Below are positions 15,762 to 23,634 of a stretch of DNA of 24,064 nucleotides, in pieces. Made by a program: the position numbers and the translations under genes. The notes under the pieces are model-generated. The model was given only the letters and a program-made list of their open reading frames with translations. It was not told the origin of the DNA and searched no databases. Within the stretch, counting starts at the first letter, position 1. Every line of letters begins with the position of its first letter. The stretch is taken from contig CAYQKN010000050.1 in assembly GCA_964417885.1 (NCBI GenBank), positions 1 to 24,064 of the forward strand, read 5' to 3'. Origin of the DNA: UKL13-2 sp964417885. GTDB taxonomy: Bacteria; Pseudomonadota; Gammaproteobacteria; Burkholderiales; Usitatibacteraceae.

Positions 15762-15790
15762 TTTACTTTTTTGTGTAGTTTTGCTACTTT
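15762..15790 (+). promoter_or_regulatory. Promoter with overlapping HexR-like operator upstream of the second glucokinase
   Basis: A -35-like TTTACT (15762–15767) and an extended -10 TGC-TACTTT (15782–15790) are 17 bp apart. GTAGTTTTGCTAC at 15775–15787 has 4-bp arms and overlaps the spacer and -10, the same geometry as the reductase promoter at 14545. Transcription from near 15797 would run through the pgl remnant into the glucokinase gene. The elements are seen in the sequence; regulation by HexR is inferred. Confidence 0.55.
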
Positions 15791-15886
15791 TACAAACTTA
15801 TGGCCAGTCCTGTCGGGACCAGCAGGCAACGAAGGCCCCATTCTTCTGCGTCACGTGGAACTTGGGCGCTGTAACAATCGGACCAA

Positions 15887-16153
15887 TTGATCAAACATGA
15901 CGCCACCAGCAGCAACGGCTACCAGCCGACCCATGGCCCTCCAATGTACTCAATGCGAGTAATTCCGGCCACGCCAGTCGTGCGGGACGACATTTCGATG
16001 ACGCTGGCTGAAATCACCCGCAGCAAGCGCGTTGTACTGTTGCTCAAGGGCGAGGAAAAATTGCGCGTGTTCAAGCACGCGCTGGTGGCCGGAGATCCGC
16101 TTGCCTTGCCGGTTTGCGCTCTCGGCAACGTGGAGGTCTTCTGGTGTCCCTAA
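15887..16153 (+). pseudogene. pgl: 6-phosphogluconolactonase C-terminal remnant
   Basis: The last 65 or so codons, from RVIPATPVVRDDISMTL through LLLKGEEKLRVF to LPVCAL and NVEVFWCP, match the C-terminal third of 6-phosphogluconolactonase. Family hallmarks there are RISLTL, LLxxGxEK, LPVxALL and VxVxW(S/C)P at the very end. Intact enzymes are about 225–240 residues; the N-terminal two thirds, including the sugar-phosphate loop and the DERxV region, are absent. In frame there is only a TTG at 15887 and ATGs at 15944 and 15953, none with a ribosome binding site. The frame is otherwise undamaged and overlaps the following glucokinase by 10 bases, so it may be kept because its 3' end carries the glucokinase ribosome binding site. 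Lactonase activity is not expected. Confidence 0.78.
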
Positions 16154-17142
16154 GCCTGCAAAGCACATACCCACTGCTGGTCGCGGACATCGGCGGCACC
16201 AATGTCCGGTTTGGCTGGGTCGCCACGCCCGGCGCCGCGCTCGACAACATCGACCTGTTTGCCTGTGCCAATTTTCCAGGCCCGATCGAGGCGACGGAGG
16301 CCTACCTTCGGCGCCATCTTGCCGGCACCCGGCCGGCGCGCTGCGTGATTGCCATTGCCACCGCTGTAACAGACGGACCGATCAAGGTAACCAACAGCGA
16401 CTGGATCCTGGAAAGCGCCAGTTTTGCGACAGCCATCGGCGCGGCTTCGGTGGAGATATTCAACGACTTCGAAGCCATCGCTCTGGGGCTGCCGTCGCTA
16501 GCCGGATCCGACTACCGTCTGGTCGGGACCGCCCTGCCTGACTGCCGGTTTCCGATGGCGGTGATCGGCCCGGGCACCGGGCTGGGCGTCGCCGGCATCA
16601 TGCCGGTTCGCGGACAGGCGGGCACCTGGCAGACACTTTGTGGTGAAGGCGGCCACGTCACCCTTGCGTGCAGCACCGAATACCAGAGCCAGATCCTGCG
16701 TGCCGCACGCGGCCAGTTCGCGCATGTTTCGGCGGAACGGCTGGTTTCCGGTATCGGCCTGCCAATCCTGCGCGATGCCGTGGCCAAGGTTGAGGGATTC
16801 AACGTTGACACCCCGCTGGGAGCCGAGGAGATCGGCACCCTGGGTGCCGCGCGCAGCGACCCGCTGTGCGAACGCACGATGGAAGTATTCTGTGAATTTC
16901 TCGGCTTGGTCGCGGGCAACCTGGCGTTGACCATGGGCGCGCGCGGCGGTGTCTTCATCGCTGGCGGCATCGTGCCGAAGCTTGGCGATTTTTTTGCCGC
17001 GTCCGGATTCCGCACGCAGTTTGAGGCAAAGGGCCGCTATCGCGAATACCTTCGCGCCATCAGTACCGCTGTCATCACCGCGCCGCACCCGGGGCTGCTT
17101 GGACTTGTCCTGCACGCACGCAAGCCGCCTGTTGCCGGCTAG
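16144..17142 (+). CDS. glk: Glucokinase, stand-alone
   Basis: This 332-residue cytosolic enzyme phosphorylates glucose to glucose 6-phosphate with ATP. All core motifs of the E. coli-type glucokinase family are intact: phosphate loop ADIGGTNVRF (14–23), N107-D108 with the catalytic Asp, GPGTGLGV, EGGH at 168–171 and E198 in SAERL, with the family C-terminal pattern MEVFCEFLG and GGVFIAGGIVPKL. The GTG start at 16144 has GGAGG (16132–16136) seven bases upstream, inside the pgl remnant, and overlaps that frame by 10 bases, so coupling is likely. An in-frame TTG at 16114 lacks support. It is a paralogue of the glucokinase half of the fusion gene at 12626–14491, and converges on pulA with only 27 bases between the stops. 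Confidence 0.94.
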   Translation: MSLSLQSTYPLLVADIGGTNVRFGWVATPGAALDNIDLFACANFPGPIEATEAYLRRHLAGTRPARCVIAIATAVTDGPIKVTNSDWILESASFATAIGAASVEIFNDFEAIALGLPSLAGSDYRLVGTALPDCRFPMAVIGPGTGLGVAGIMPVRGQAGTWQTLCGEGGHVTLACSTEYQSQILRAARGQFAHVSAERLVSGIGLPILRDAVAKVEGFNVDTPLGAEEIGTLGAARSDPLCERTMEVFCEFLGLVAGNLALTMGARGGVFIAGGIVPKLGDFFAASGFRTQFEAKGRYREYLRAISTAVITAPHPGLLGLVLHARKPPVAG

Positions 17143-17169
17143 GCAGCCACTGCAACTGTACCAGCCAAG

Positions 17170-19956
17170 TCAGTCCTGGACGAAGACCACGGCAGAGCGC
17201 GCCGGCACGCGGAACACGCCGCGCGTGCGTTCGTACGTTGCGCGACGCGCAATGCGGCGGTCCGCCGCGCCTGCCGCAAGATGCACCGGATGAAGCCGGA
17301 AAGCCGCATCCGCTGACGACGGAATGACAATTTCACGCTCGACCGGTCCGGCGTTAAGAAAGTAAATCAGCTCTGCGAATCGCGCACCCGGATAATTCTT
17401 CCCGCTGATTTGCGCCGCAATGACTCCCGGCACCTGGGCCGATCCGGTATTGTGAAATCGCAGGCGCGCGCGGATATCGCTGGCGGTGCGCAGGCGAAAC
17501 AAGGTTGAACTATTCCGCATCCGCAGCAGATCGACAAACGCGTCGCGGGTCCAGGCGATCTCCTTGGGCGTGGGCTTGATAGCCGGATCTGCAAGCAGCG
17601 GTTTGATCAGCGGATAGTCGGCGGCGTTGTCCTGCGACGGCGGCATGCCGACCGCATAATTGTTGTCGCGAAAGGTCCAGTCCAGGCGATTGAACCAGTC
17701 GCCGGAATCAAAACTGTTTCGGTCCAGCGACTTGCTGCGCAGCATTTCAATGCCGGCATGAAAGTAGGCGATACCCTGGCTGAACATGTTTACCGCCGCT
17801 GCCACGATCTGCATCCGGGCACGGTCTTCGCGGCTTGTATCCGGGGGCAACTTGAAGACATTGATGTCAAACAGCGTCTGGTTGTCGTGATTCTCGACAT
17901 AGTTCACGACCTCGGCCGGCTCGCTGACATAGCCGGCCGGTTGGCCGTTGTAATCGATCTCGCGCAACAGGCGCCGTTCATTTTGAAACGTCAGCAGCGG
18001 GTAGTCGCGGATCGAGCCCGCCAGTCCGACACGGACCAAATCCGCGGCCGCCAGCATACCGGCGCATGCCGGCTCGGACGACCGCGCCGGATCATCACCG
18101 CAGGCATTTGCGCCGAGGAATCCGCTGGCAGCAATCAGCCGCTGGCCGCTATCCGACGGGCCGCCGCCCCGCACCGCATCACGTGCGCGATCACTGAATG
18201 TCCCGATTCCGGTGCCATTGAGCGACAGTTGCGACGCTTGTACAAAGCGGGCGCCGTTGGCAACCTCGCCGAAGTTCCAGCCTTCACCGATCAGCTGAAT
18301 GTCGCGTCCGGTCTCACGCTCGAGCCGGCGCTTCAATTCCAGCATCACCGACCGCGGCTGGTGTGCCATCAGATCAAACCGGAACGAGTCAATCCGGTAC
18401 TCGCGCGCCCAGGTCAGTACCGAGTCGATCATCAGCTTCGCCATCATGCGATGCTCGGTCGCGGTGTTTTCGCAACAAGTCGACCGTTCGACCAGCCCGT
18501 CTGCATTGAGCCGGTGGTAATAGCCCGGCACAATCCGGTCGAGCACCGATTTGTCGTGCTGCCCTGAGGCGGCGGTATGGTTGTAGACGACATCCATGCC
18601 GACCCGCAGTCCGGCGCGATGCAGGGCAAGCACCATCTCGCGCAATTCGATGATGCGTCGCGCGCCGTCCTGCGCGTCGGTCGCGTAACTTCCCTCCGGC
18701 GCGGTGAAGTGCAGCGGGTCATAGCCCCAGTTGAAACAGTCCCGATCCTTCACCGCGGTGATGGCTGCCTGCGGCCCCTCACTGTCCGGTCCCTGCCGGA
18801 ATGCCGGCCCGGCCGGCGTCACACAGCCTCGTTCGGGTATGGTTGCCAGGTCAAATACCGGCAGCAGGTGAACATCGGTCAGGCCCGCCGCGGCAAGCCG
18901 TTTCAGATGGCGCATGCCATTTGATCGGGCATCCGTGAATGCCCGGTACTTGCCGCGATGCGCCAGTGGAACGCTCGAATCATTGATCGAAAAGTCACGA
19001 ACATGGAGTTCGTAAATCACCATGTCGGTCTGCACGCTGACCCGGGCCGGCAACGGCGTTGCATCCCACTCTCGTGGTTTCAGCGATCGATCTCCCAGTT
19101 CCGCGACGTAGCTGCGCCGGGAATCGGTCGTCAGGCTGACTGAATACGGATCGGTCACGCGATTGCGCACCATGCCGGATCCCGGCACAAAAACATCAAC
19201 CAGATAGGTGTAGTACCGGTGGCGAAGGTCGCGGGCAATGGCGGCGTTCCAGACACCGGTCGACGGGTCCCATTGCATGCGTTCCACGCGCTGCGCGGCG
19301 CCGGTCGGGGTGCCATAGAGGCAAAGCGAAACGGCTTTCGCGGTCGGTGCCCAGATCGAAAATCCGGTGCCGCCGCTGCCCACCGCAACACCGAGCCGCG
19401 AATCGTAGGCGGAAGCAAAAAGGTCGTCGAGCGCAGCGGCGAGCTGGAGCGCGGAAGCAGCGATCACAATGCCTTGGCTGTCTTCGTGTACCAGCAGCGT
19501 CTGCTGCTGATGCATTGCGCGCACTGCCTCGTCCATTGCCCCGCTTGTCGACAGGTATATGCCGGCGCCCAGATAATCGAATCTGGCCGCCACATCCCGG
19601 TCGGGATGGTCTGCCATCAGTTCCAGATCAAGTGCGCCGTCAGCGTTGGCGACCCGTTGCCCGGCTTGAATCATCAGCCTGCCCGACGCCGAATGGTACA
19701 GGCGGAAGCGGTCGCCGCTGTTGGCGCGCATCCCGGGCCACTTGATCACGCCCCTGCTGGTCCAGACGGCGCGAGCTGCCGCGGTTGCACCGACACCCGC
19801 CGGATCAAGCCCGATCCAGTTTTCGACCCGGTCGCATGCCTCTTGCAGCGACGCCTGGTCGGGTGCCAGTTGGGCGGCAGCTGGCGGGGCCAGGGCCAGG
19901 TTGACGCCAGCAAGCAAACCCAGCGTCGCCCGCCAAACTCGTGAGCCGGTCCGCAT
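17170..19956 (-). CDS. pulA: Pullulanase-type alpha-1,6-glucosidase (GH13), with signal peptide
   Basis: The 928-residue debranching enzyme hydrolyses alpha-1,6 bonds in pullulan and branched dextrins. It has an N-terminal signal peptide (arginines, then LGLLAGVNLALA, likely cut at AAA|Q after residue 28), beta-sandwich domains to about 300, and a GH13 barrel. The pullulanase signature reads FNWGYDP (408–414; usually YNWGYDP). The conserved regions are DVVYNH (455–460), SFRFD with nucleophile D528, GEGWN with acid/base E558, and VENHDNQTLFD near 690. There is no lipobox. The start at 19956 puts the signal peptide first; the frame is open to 20109 but that extension overlaps malQ and lacks a signal peptide. 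It is last in the operon, 28 bases after malQ. A secreted or periplasmic location is inferred. Confidence 0.93.
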   Translation of the reverse strand: MRTGSRVWRATLGLLAGVNLALAPPAAAQLAPDQASLQEACDRVENWIGLDPAGVGATAAARAVWTSRGVIKWPGMRANSGDRFRLYHSASGRLMIQAGQRVANADGALDLELMADHPDRDVAARFDYLGAGIYLSTSGAMDEAVRAMHQQQTLLVHEDSQGIVIAASALQLAAALDDLFASAYDSRLGVAVGSGGTGFSIWAPTAKAVSLCLYGTPTGAAQRVERMQWDPSTGVWNAAIARDLRHRYYTYLVDVFVPGSGMVRNRVTDPYSVSLTTDSRRSYVAELGDRSLKPREWDATPLPARVSVQTDMVIYELHVRDFSINDSSVPLAHRGKYRAFTDARSNGMRHLKRLAAAGLTDVHLLPVFDLATIPERGCVTPAGPAFRQGPDSEGPQAAITAVKDRDCFNWGYDPLHFTAPEGSYATDAQDGARRIIELREMVLALHRAGLRVGMDVVYNHTAASGQHDKSVLDRIVPGYYHRLNADGLVERSTCCENTATEHRMMAKLMIDSVLTWAREYRIDSFRFDLMAHQPRSVMLELKRRLERETGRDIQLIGEGWNFGEVANGARFVQASQLSLNGTGIGTFSDRARDAVRGGGPSDSGQRLIAASGFLGANACGDDPARSSEPACAGMLAAADLVRVGLAGSIRDYPLLTFQNERRLLREIDYNGQPAGYVSEPAEVVNYVENHDNQTLFDINVFKLPPDTSREDRARMQIVAAAVNMFSQGIAYFHAGIEMLRSKSLDRNSFDSGDWFNRLDWTFRDNNYAVGMPPSQDNAADYPLIKPLLADPAIKPTPKEIAWTRDAFVDLLRMRNSSTLFRLRTASDIRARLRFHNTGSAQVPGVIAAQISGKNYPGARFAELIYFLNAGPVEREIVIPSSADAAFRLHPVHLAAGAADRRIARRATYERTRGVFRVPARSAVVFVQD

Positions 19957-19984
19957 CCTGTTTATCAAGCGGTGGCAGACCGGC

Positions 19985-21508
19985 TCAGGCCGGTCGTTGC
20001 AGCGGCTCAAACGGGCCGCGTCCGCTTGCTGCCGTGAGCAGCGAGAGCACCCGGCCGGGTTCATGGCCGACCATGCTCCATTCGAATCGCCATTGCCAGT
20101 TTTGTTCACAGGTTCCGGGCACGTTCATCCGGTGCGCACTGCCGAGGCCGAGAACATCCTGCAACTGGAAAACCACGGTGTTGGCGACCGAATTGCACGC
20201 TGCGCGGATCATGCCCCAATGAATGTCATGCTCGCCGGCTGCCAGGTAGGTGCCGGCGAAGGTCCGCTCGCGGTCACTGGTCGCCTGCCACCAGCCACGG
20301 GCGGTATCGTTGTCATGCGTGCCGGCATAGACCACTGTATTGCGCTGGTAGTTGTGCGGCAGGAATTCATGCGCAGCATCCCGGCCAAAGGCGAACTGGA
20401 GAATGCGCATGCCGGGAAATCCGCAATCGTCGCGCAGCGCGGTAACGTCCGGCGTGATCAGGCCAAGGTCCTCGGCCACAATCGGCAGCTTGCCGAGCGC
20501 CGTCTCGATGGCCGCAAACAATGCGCGGCCCGGACCGGGCAGCCAGCGGCCCTCAACGGCGGTCGGGCAATCGGCGGGAATTTGCCAATAACCGGCGAAG
20601 CCGCGGAAATGGTCGATGCGGATCATGTCTGCCTGTTCCAGCGCCCGCTGCACGCGCGATTTCCACCATGAATAGCCTTCCTTCCGCATGACATCCCAGC
20701 GATAGAGCGGATTGCCCCAGCGCTGCCCGGTCGGCGCCATGTCGTCGGGCGGCACGCCGGCTACCGCCAACGGCTGGAACGATTCGTCAAGCAGGTAGAG
20801 GTCCGGTCGCGCCCAGCAATCCGCACTATGGTGGGCGACAAAAATCGGCAGGTCTCCCATGATCGCGACACCCTTCGCATTGGCATACGATTTCAGTGCC
20901 GCACATTGCGTATCGAAGCACCACTGGACGAACTCCCAGAATGCAATTTCGCCGGCATGCGTCGACCGCGCGCGCTTGAGTGCGGCCGGGTCGCGCCGCA
21001 TCAGCGGCTGTTCCCACTGCCACCACGGCTGGCCGCCATGCGCCTGTTCCAGCGCCATGAACAGCGCATAGTCTGGCAGCCAGTGCGCCTGTGCCGTCCG
21101 CCAGCGCGCCAGCGACGCACGCTCGGATTCCGTCGCTCGCGCCAGAAACCCGCCTGCCGCCTCGCGCAGGCAGGCCATGCGCCATGGCTGCACCGCGGCG
21201 TAGTCCACGCGATGCGCCTCGAACCCGCCAGCCGGCAATGGCGGGGACGCCAGCCAGCCGCGCGCAACCAGCGGCTCAATGGCGACCATCAGCGGGCTGC
21301 CGGCAAACGCCGAAACACTCTGGTACGGCGAGTTGGCGGGACCGATCGGCGTTGCCGGCAGCCACTGCCAGATGCTCTGGCCGCTGCCGGCCAGCCAGTC
21401 GACAAAGAAATAGGCATCCGGCCCGAAATCACCGACGCCGTGTGGCCCGGGCAACGACGTGACGTGCAGCAACACGCCCGCGCTGCGCCGGTCAAGTACA
21501 TTGTTCAT
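19985..21508 (-). CDS. malQ: 4-alpha-glucanotransferase (amylomaltase, GH77)
   Basis: The 507-residue cytosolic enzyme transfers maltodextrin segments between chains, releasing glucose. The N-terminus RRSAGVLLHVTSLPGPHGVGDFG and the SIWQWLPATPIG segment are typical of GH77. Catalytic residues are D299 in MIRIDHFRGFAGYW, E346 in VAEDLG, and H398-D399 in AGTHDNDT. Length matches short bacterial amylomaltases, which lack the long N-terminal extension of E. coli MalQ. A strong ribosome binding site GGAGAGG (complement of 21514–21520) lies five bases before the ATG. It starts 23 bases after glgX and ends 28 bases before pulA, all on one strand, consistent with a single alpha-glucan operon. Confidence 0.96.
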   Translation of the reverse strand: MNNVLDRRSAGVLLHVTSLPGPHGVGDFGPDAYFFVDWLAGSGQSIWQWLPATPIGPANSPYQSVSAFAGSPLMVAIEPLVARGWLASPPLPAGGFEAHRVDYAAVQPWRMACLREAAGGFLARATESERASLARWRTAQAHWLPDYALFMALEQAHGGQPWWQWEQPLMRRDPAALKRARSTHAGEIAFWEFVQWCFDTQCAALKSYANAKGVAIMGDLPIFVAHHSADCWARPDLYLLDESFQPLAVAGVPPDDMAPTGQRWGNPLYRWDVMRKEGYSWWKSRVQRALEQADMIRIDHFRGFAGYWQIPADCPTAVEGRWLPGPGRALFAAIETALGKLPIVAEDLGLITPDVTALRDDCGFPGMRILQFAFGRDAAHEFLPHNYQRNTVVYAGTHDNDTARGWWQATSDRERTFAGTYLAAGEHDIHWGMIRAACNSVANTVVFQLQDVLGLGSAHRMNVPGTCEQNWQWRFEWSMVGHEPGRVLSLLTAASGRGPFEPLQRPA

Positions 21509-21531
21509 GGCTGCCTCTCCCCGATATCAAA

Positions 21532-23634
21532 TCATTCCAGTTGGCGCAGGACAAGCAGCGCGCGGCCGGGTGCACGCAACAGCGCCGGTGCGAAAAATTC
21601 GGCGCCGGGCGGCAACTCAGCGCTGCTGTCAATGGCCAGCTGCCAGCGGCCCGCGGGCAAACCAAAGTCAGTTTCATGCGGTTCCGGGTTGAACAGGATT
21701 GCCAGTTGCGCTGCGCCGCCCGCCAGCGTCGCCGGCGCCGACAGCAGGCAGGCAAACGCGTGCTGCCCGCCGACATGCCAGTCGCGCGTCTGCATTTCAT
21801 TGCCATCCGCGGCGAGCCACTTGACGGTAGCGTCGCGGTCAGACTGCGCGCTGGCAACGAACCATCGATCACGTCGCAGCAGCGGCTCGGCACGGCGCAG
21901 GGCAAGCACCGACGCCACGAACGCACAGAAGTCTCGGTCGGCCTGTTCCCAGCCCAGCCAGCCGGTCGGATTGTCCTGGCAGTAGGCATTGTTGTTTCCT
22001 CCCTGGCTGTTGCCGAACTCGTCACCCGCACAAACCAGCGGCGTTCCCTGCGCGAGCAGCAACGTGGCGATCATCGCTCTTCGGACGCGACAACGGGTCG
22101 CATTGATGGTGGCATCCGTGGTTTCGCCCTCTTCGCCGAAATTGGCGCAAAGCTCGTTGTCGCGCCCGTCGCGATTCTGTTCGCCGTTGGCCGCGTTGTG
22201 CTTTTGCCGGTAACTGACCACGTCTGCCAGCGTGAAACCATCGTGCACGCTGACGAAATTCACGCTGGCGGTGGGTGGCCGGTGGCGATGGTGAAAGAAA
22301 TCGCTGGAAGCCGTGAAGCGGCGCGCCAGTTCACCGCGTCCCACGCCGGTCAGCAACCAATAGCCGCGCACCGCATCGCGAAAGCGGTCATTCCACTCCA
22401 TGAATCGCCCGGGAAAATGTCCCAGCTGATAGCCGTCATGTCCCGCGTCCCAGGGCTCCGCGATCAGGTGCACCCGCGACAGGACCGGGTCCTGCAGCAG
22501 CGCGCAGAAAAATGCCGCGCACGGGTCGTAGCCGGAGCGCTTTCGTCCCAGCACCGGCGCGAGGTCAAAGCGAAAACCGTCGACGCCCATTTCGTTGACC
22601 CAGTAGCGCAGCGAATCCAGTACGAACTGCGTCACGCGCGGGTGTTCCACGTTCAGGGTGTTGCCGCAGCCGGTCAGGTTTTCACAACGCGACTTGTCGT
22701 CCGGCAGCAGCCGGTACCAGCTATGGTTGTCCAGCCCGCGGAAGCTGACGGTGGGACCGAATTCATTGCCTTCGGCGGTATGGTTGTAGACCACGTCAAG
22801 TACCACCTCAATGCCGCTGCGGTGCAGTGCATCCACCATCGCCCTGAACTCGGCCGCAACGGCAGCCGGATCGGCATGGTGCGCGGCGAGGCGCGGATCG
22901 GGACAGAAAAATCCAAGCGTGTTGTAGCCCCAGTAGTTATGCATGCCGCGATTGGCCAGCCCGACTTCATCCACACAATATTGCACCGGCAGCAATGACA
23001 GCGTGGTCACGCCCAGCCTGGTGAAATGGTCAATGGCCACCGGGTGCGCCAGCGCGGCATAGGTGCCGCGCAGGTTTGCCGGGATGTCCGGATGCGCCGC
23101 GGAAAATCCCTTGACGTGCACTTCATACATGACCACGTCGGCCAGGCGGTGCCGGGGTGCCGGCGGCCGATCGGCGGACCCGGCGACAGCGGCGACCCGG
23201 GCTTTGAGTGCATAGCCGGCATTGTCGCGGGTATCAAACGAGCGCAGGCCCTCGGGATGCCCAAGTTCATAGCCGTGGTGCTCGGCGCGCCAGCCAAATT
23301 GCCCAATGATTTCTCTCGCCCACGGATCGAGCAGCAACTTGCTGCCATTGAAGCGGTGGCCGGCATCTGGCTGGTAAGGACCGTGCGCGCGCAAACCATA
23401 AACCAGTCCGGCGCCGGCACCCGGCAGGAAACCGTGAAATACGTCGTTGTGCGGGCCATGCAAGGGGTAGCGCCGAAGTTCGCGCGATCCCGCCGCATCG
23501 AAGATGCAAAGTTCGATCATCCCGGCATGTTCGGAAAACACCGCGAAGTTGATTCCGCCGTCGCGCAGCTCGGCACCCATTGGCTCGGCAACACCCTCGA
23601 GCAACGCTGGCGCCAGTTGAAATCCGCTGGTCAT
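21532..23634 (-). CDS. glgX: Glycogen debranching enzyme GlgX (GH13)
   Basis: The 700-residue isoamylase-type enzyme removes the short branches left on glycogen after phosphorylase action, in the cytosol. An N-terminal CBM48 / E-set domain (about 10–110; GINFAVFSEHAGMIELCIFD) is followed by a GH13 barrel with DVVYNHTAEG (280–289), GFRFD with nucleophile D357, AEPWD with acid/base E393 and SVHDGFTL with H464-D465. NYWGYNTLGFF and GDEFGNSQGGNNNAYCQD are GlgX hallmarks. The ATG at 23634 overlaps the glgB stop by one base (TGATG), a classic coupling arrangement. The frame stays open upstream to the window edge, but that is glgB sequence read in the wrong frame. Confidence 0.96.
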   Translation of the reverse strand: MTSGFQLAPALLEGVAEPMGAELRDGGINFAVFSEHAGMIELCIFDAAGSRELRRYPLHGPHNDVFHGFLPGAGAGLVYGLRAHGPYQPDAGHRFNGSKLLLDPWAREIIGQFGWRAEHHGYELGHPEGLRSFDTRDNAGYALKARVAAVAGSADRPPAPRHRLADVVMYEVHVKGFSAAHPDIPANLRGTYAALAHPVAIDHFTRLGVTTLSLLPVQYCVDEVGLANRGMHNYWGYNTLGFFCPDPRLAAHHADPAAVAAEFRAMVDALHRSGIEVVLDVVYNHTAEGNEFGPTVSFRGLDNHSWYRLLPDDKSRCENLTGCGNTLNVEHPRVTQFVLDSLRYWVNEMGVDGFRFDLAPVLGRKRSGYDPCAAFFCALLQDPVLSRVHLIAEPWDAGHDGYQLGHFPGRFMEWNDRFRDAVRGYWLLTGVGRGELARRFTASSDFFHHRHRPPTASVNFVSVHDGFTLADVVSYRQKHNAANGEQNRDGRDNELCANFGEEGETTDATINATRCRVRRAMIATLLLAQGTPLVCAGDEFGNSQGGNNNAYCQDNPTGWLGWEQADRDFCAFVASVLALRRAEPLLRRDRWFVASAQSDRDATVKWLAADGNEMQTRDWHVGGQHAFACLLSAPATLAGGAAQLAILFNPEPHETDFGLPAGRWQLAIDSSAELPPGAEFFAPALLRAPGRALLVLRQLE

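Larger units (their letters stand above)
15532..15886. other. Intergenic region upstream of the pgl remnant and glucokinase
   Basis: I see no convincing intact gene in this 355-base stretch. It holds a short GC hairpin, two HexR-like palindromes centred at 15635 and 15781, and one plausible promoter overlapping the second palindrome. A local drop in GC around 15760–15800 (A/T-rich runs such as TTTACTTTTTTG) fits a promoter. I looked for the N-terminal part of 6-phosphogluconolactonase or for zwf sequence by eye in each frame and did not find it. Confidence 0.6.

Noticed and set aside
23081..23097. GGGATGTCC inside glgX resembling the hairpin repeat
   Set aside because: Only one short arm matches and it is within conserved coding sequence, so it is a chance match.
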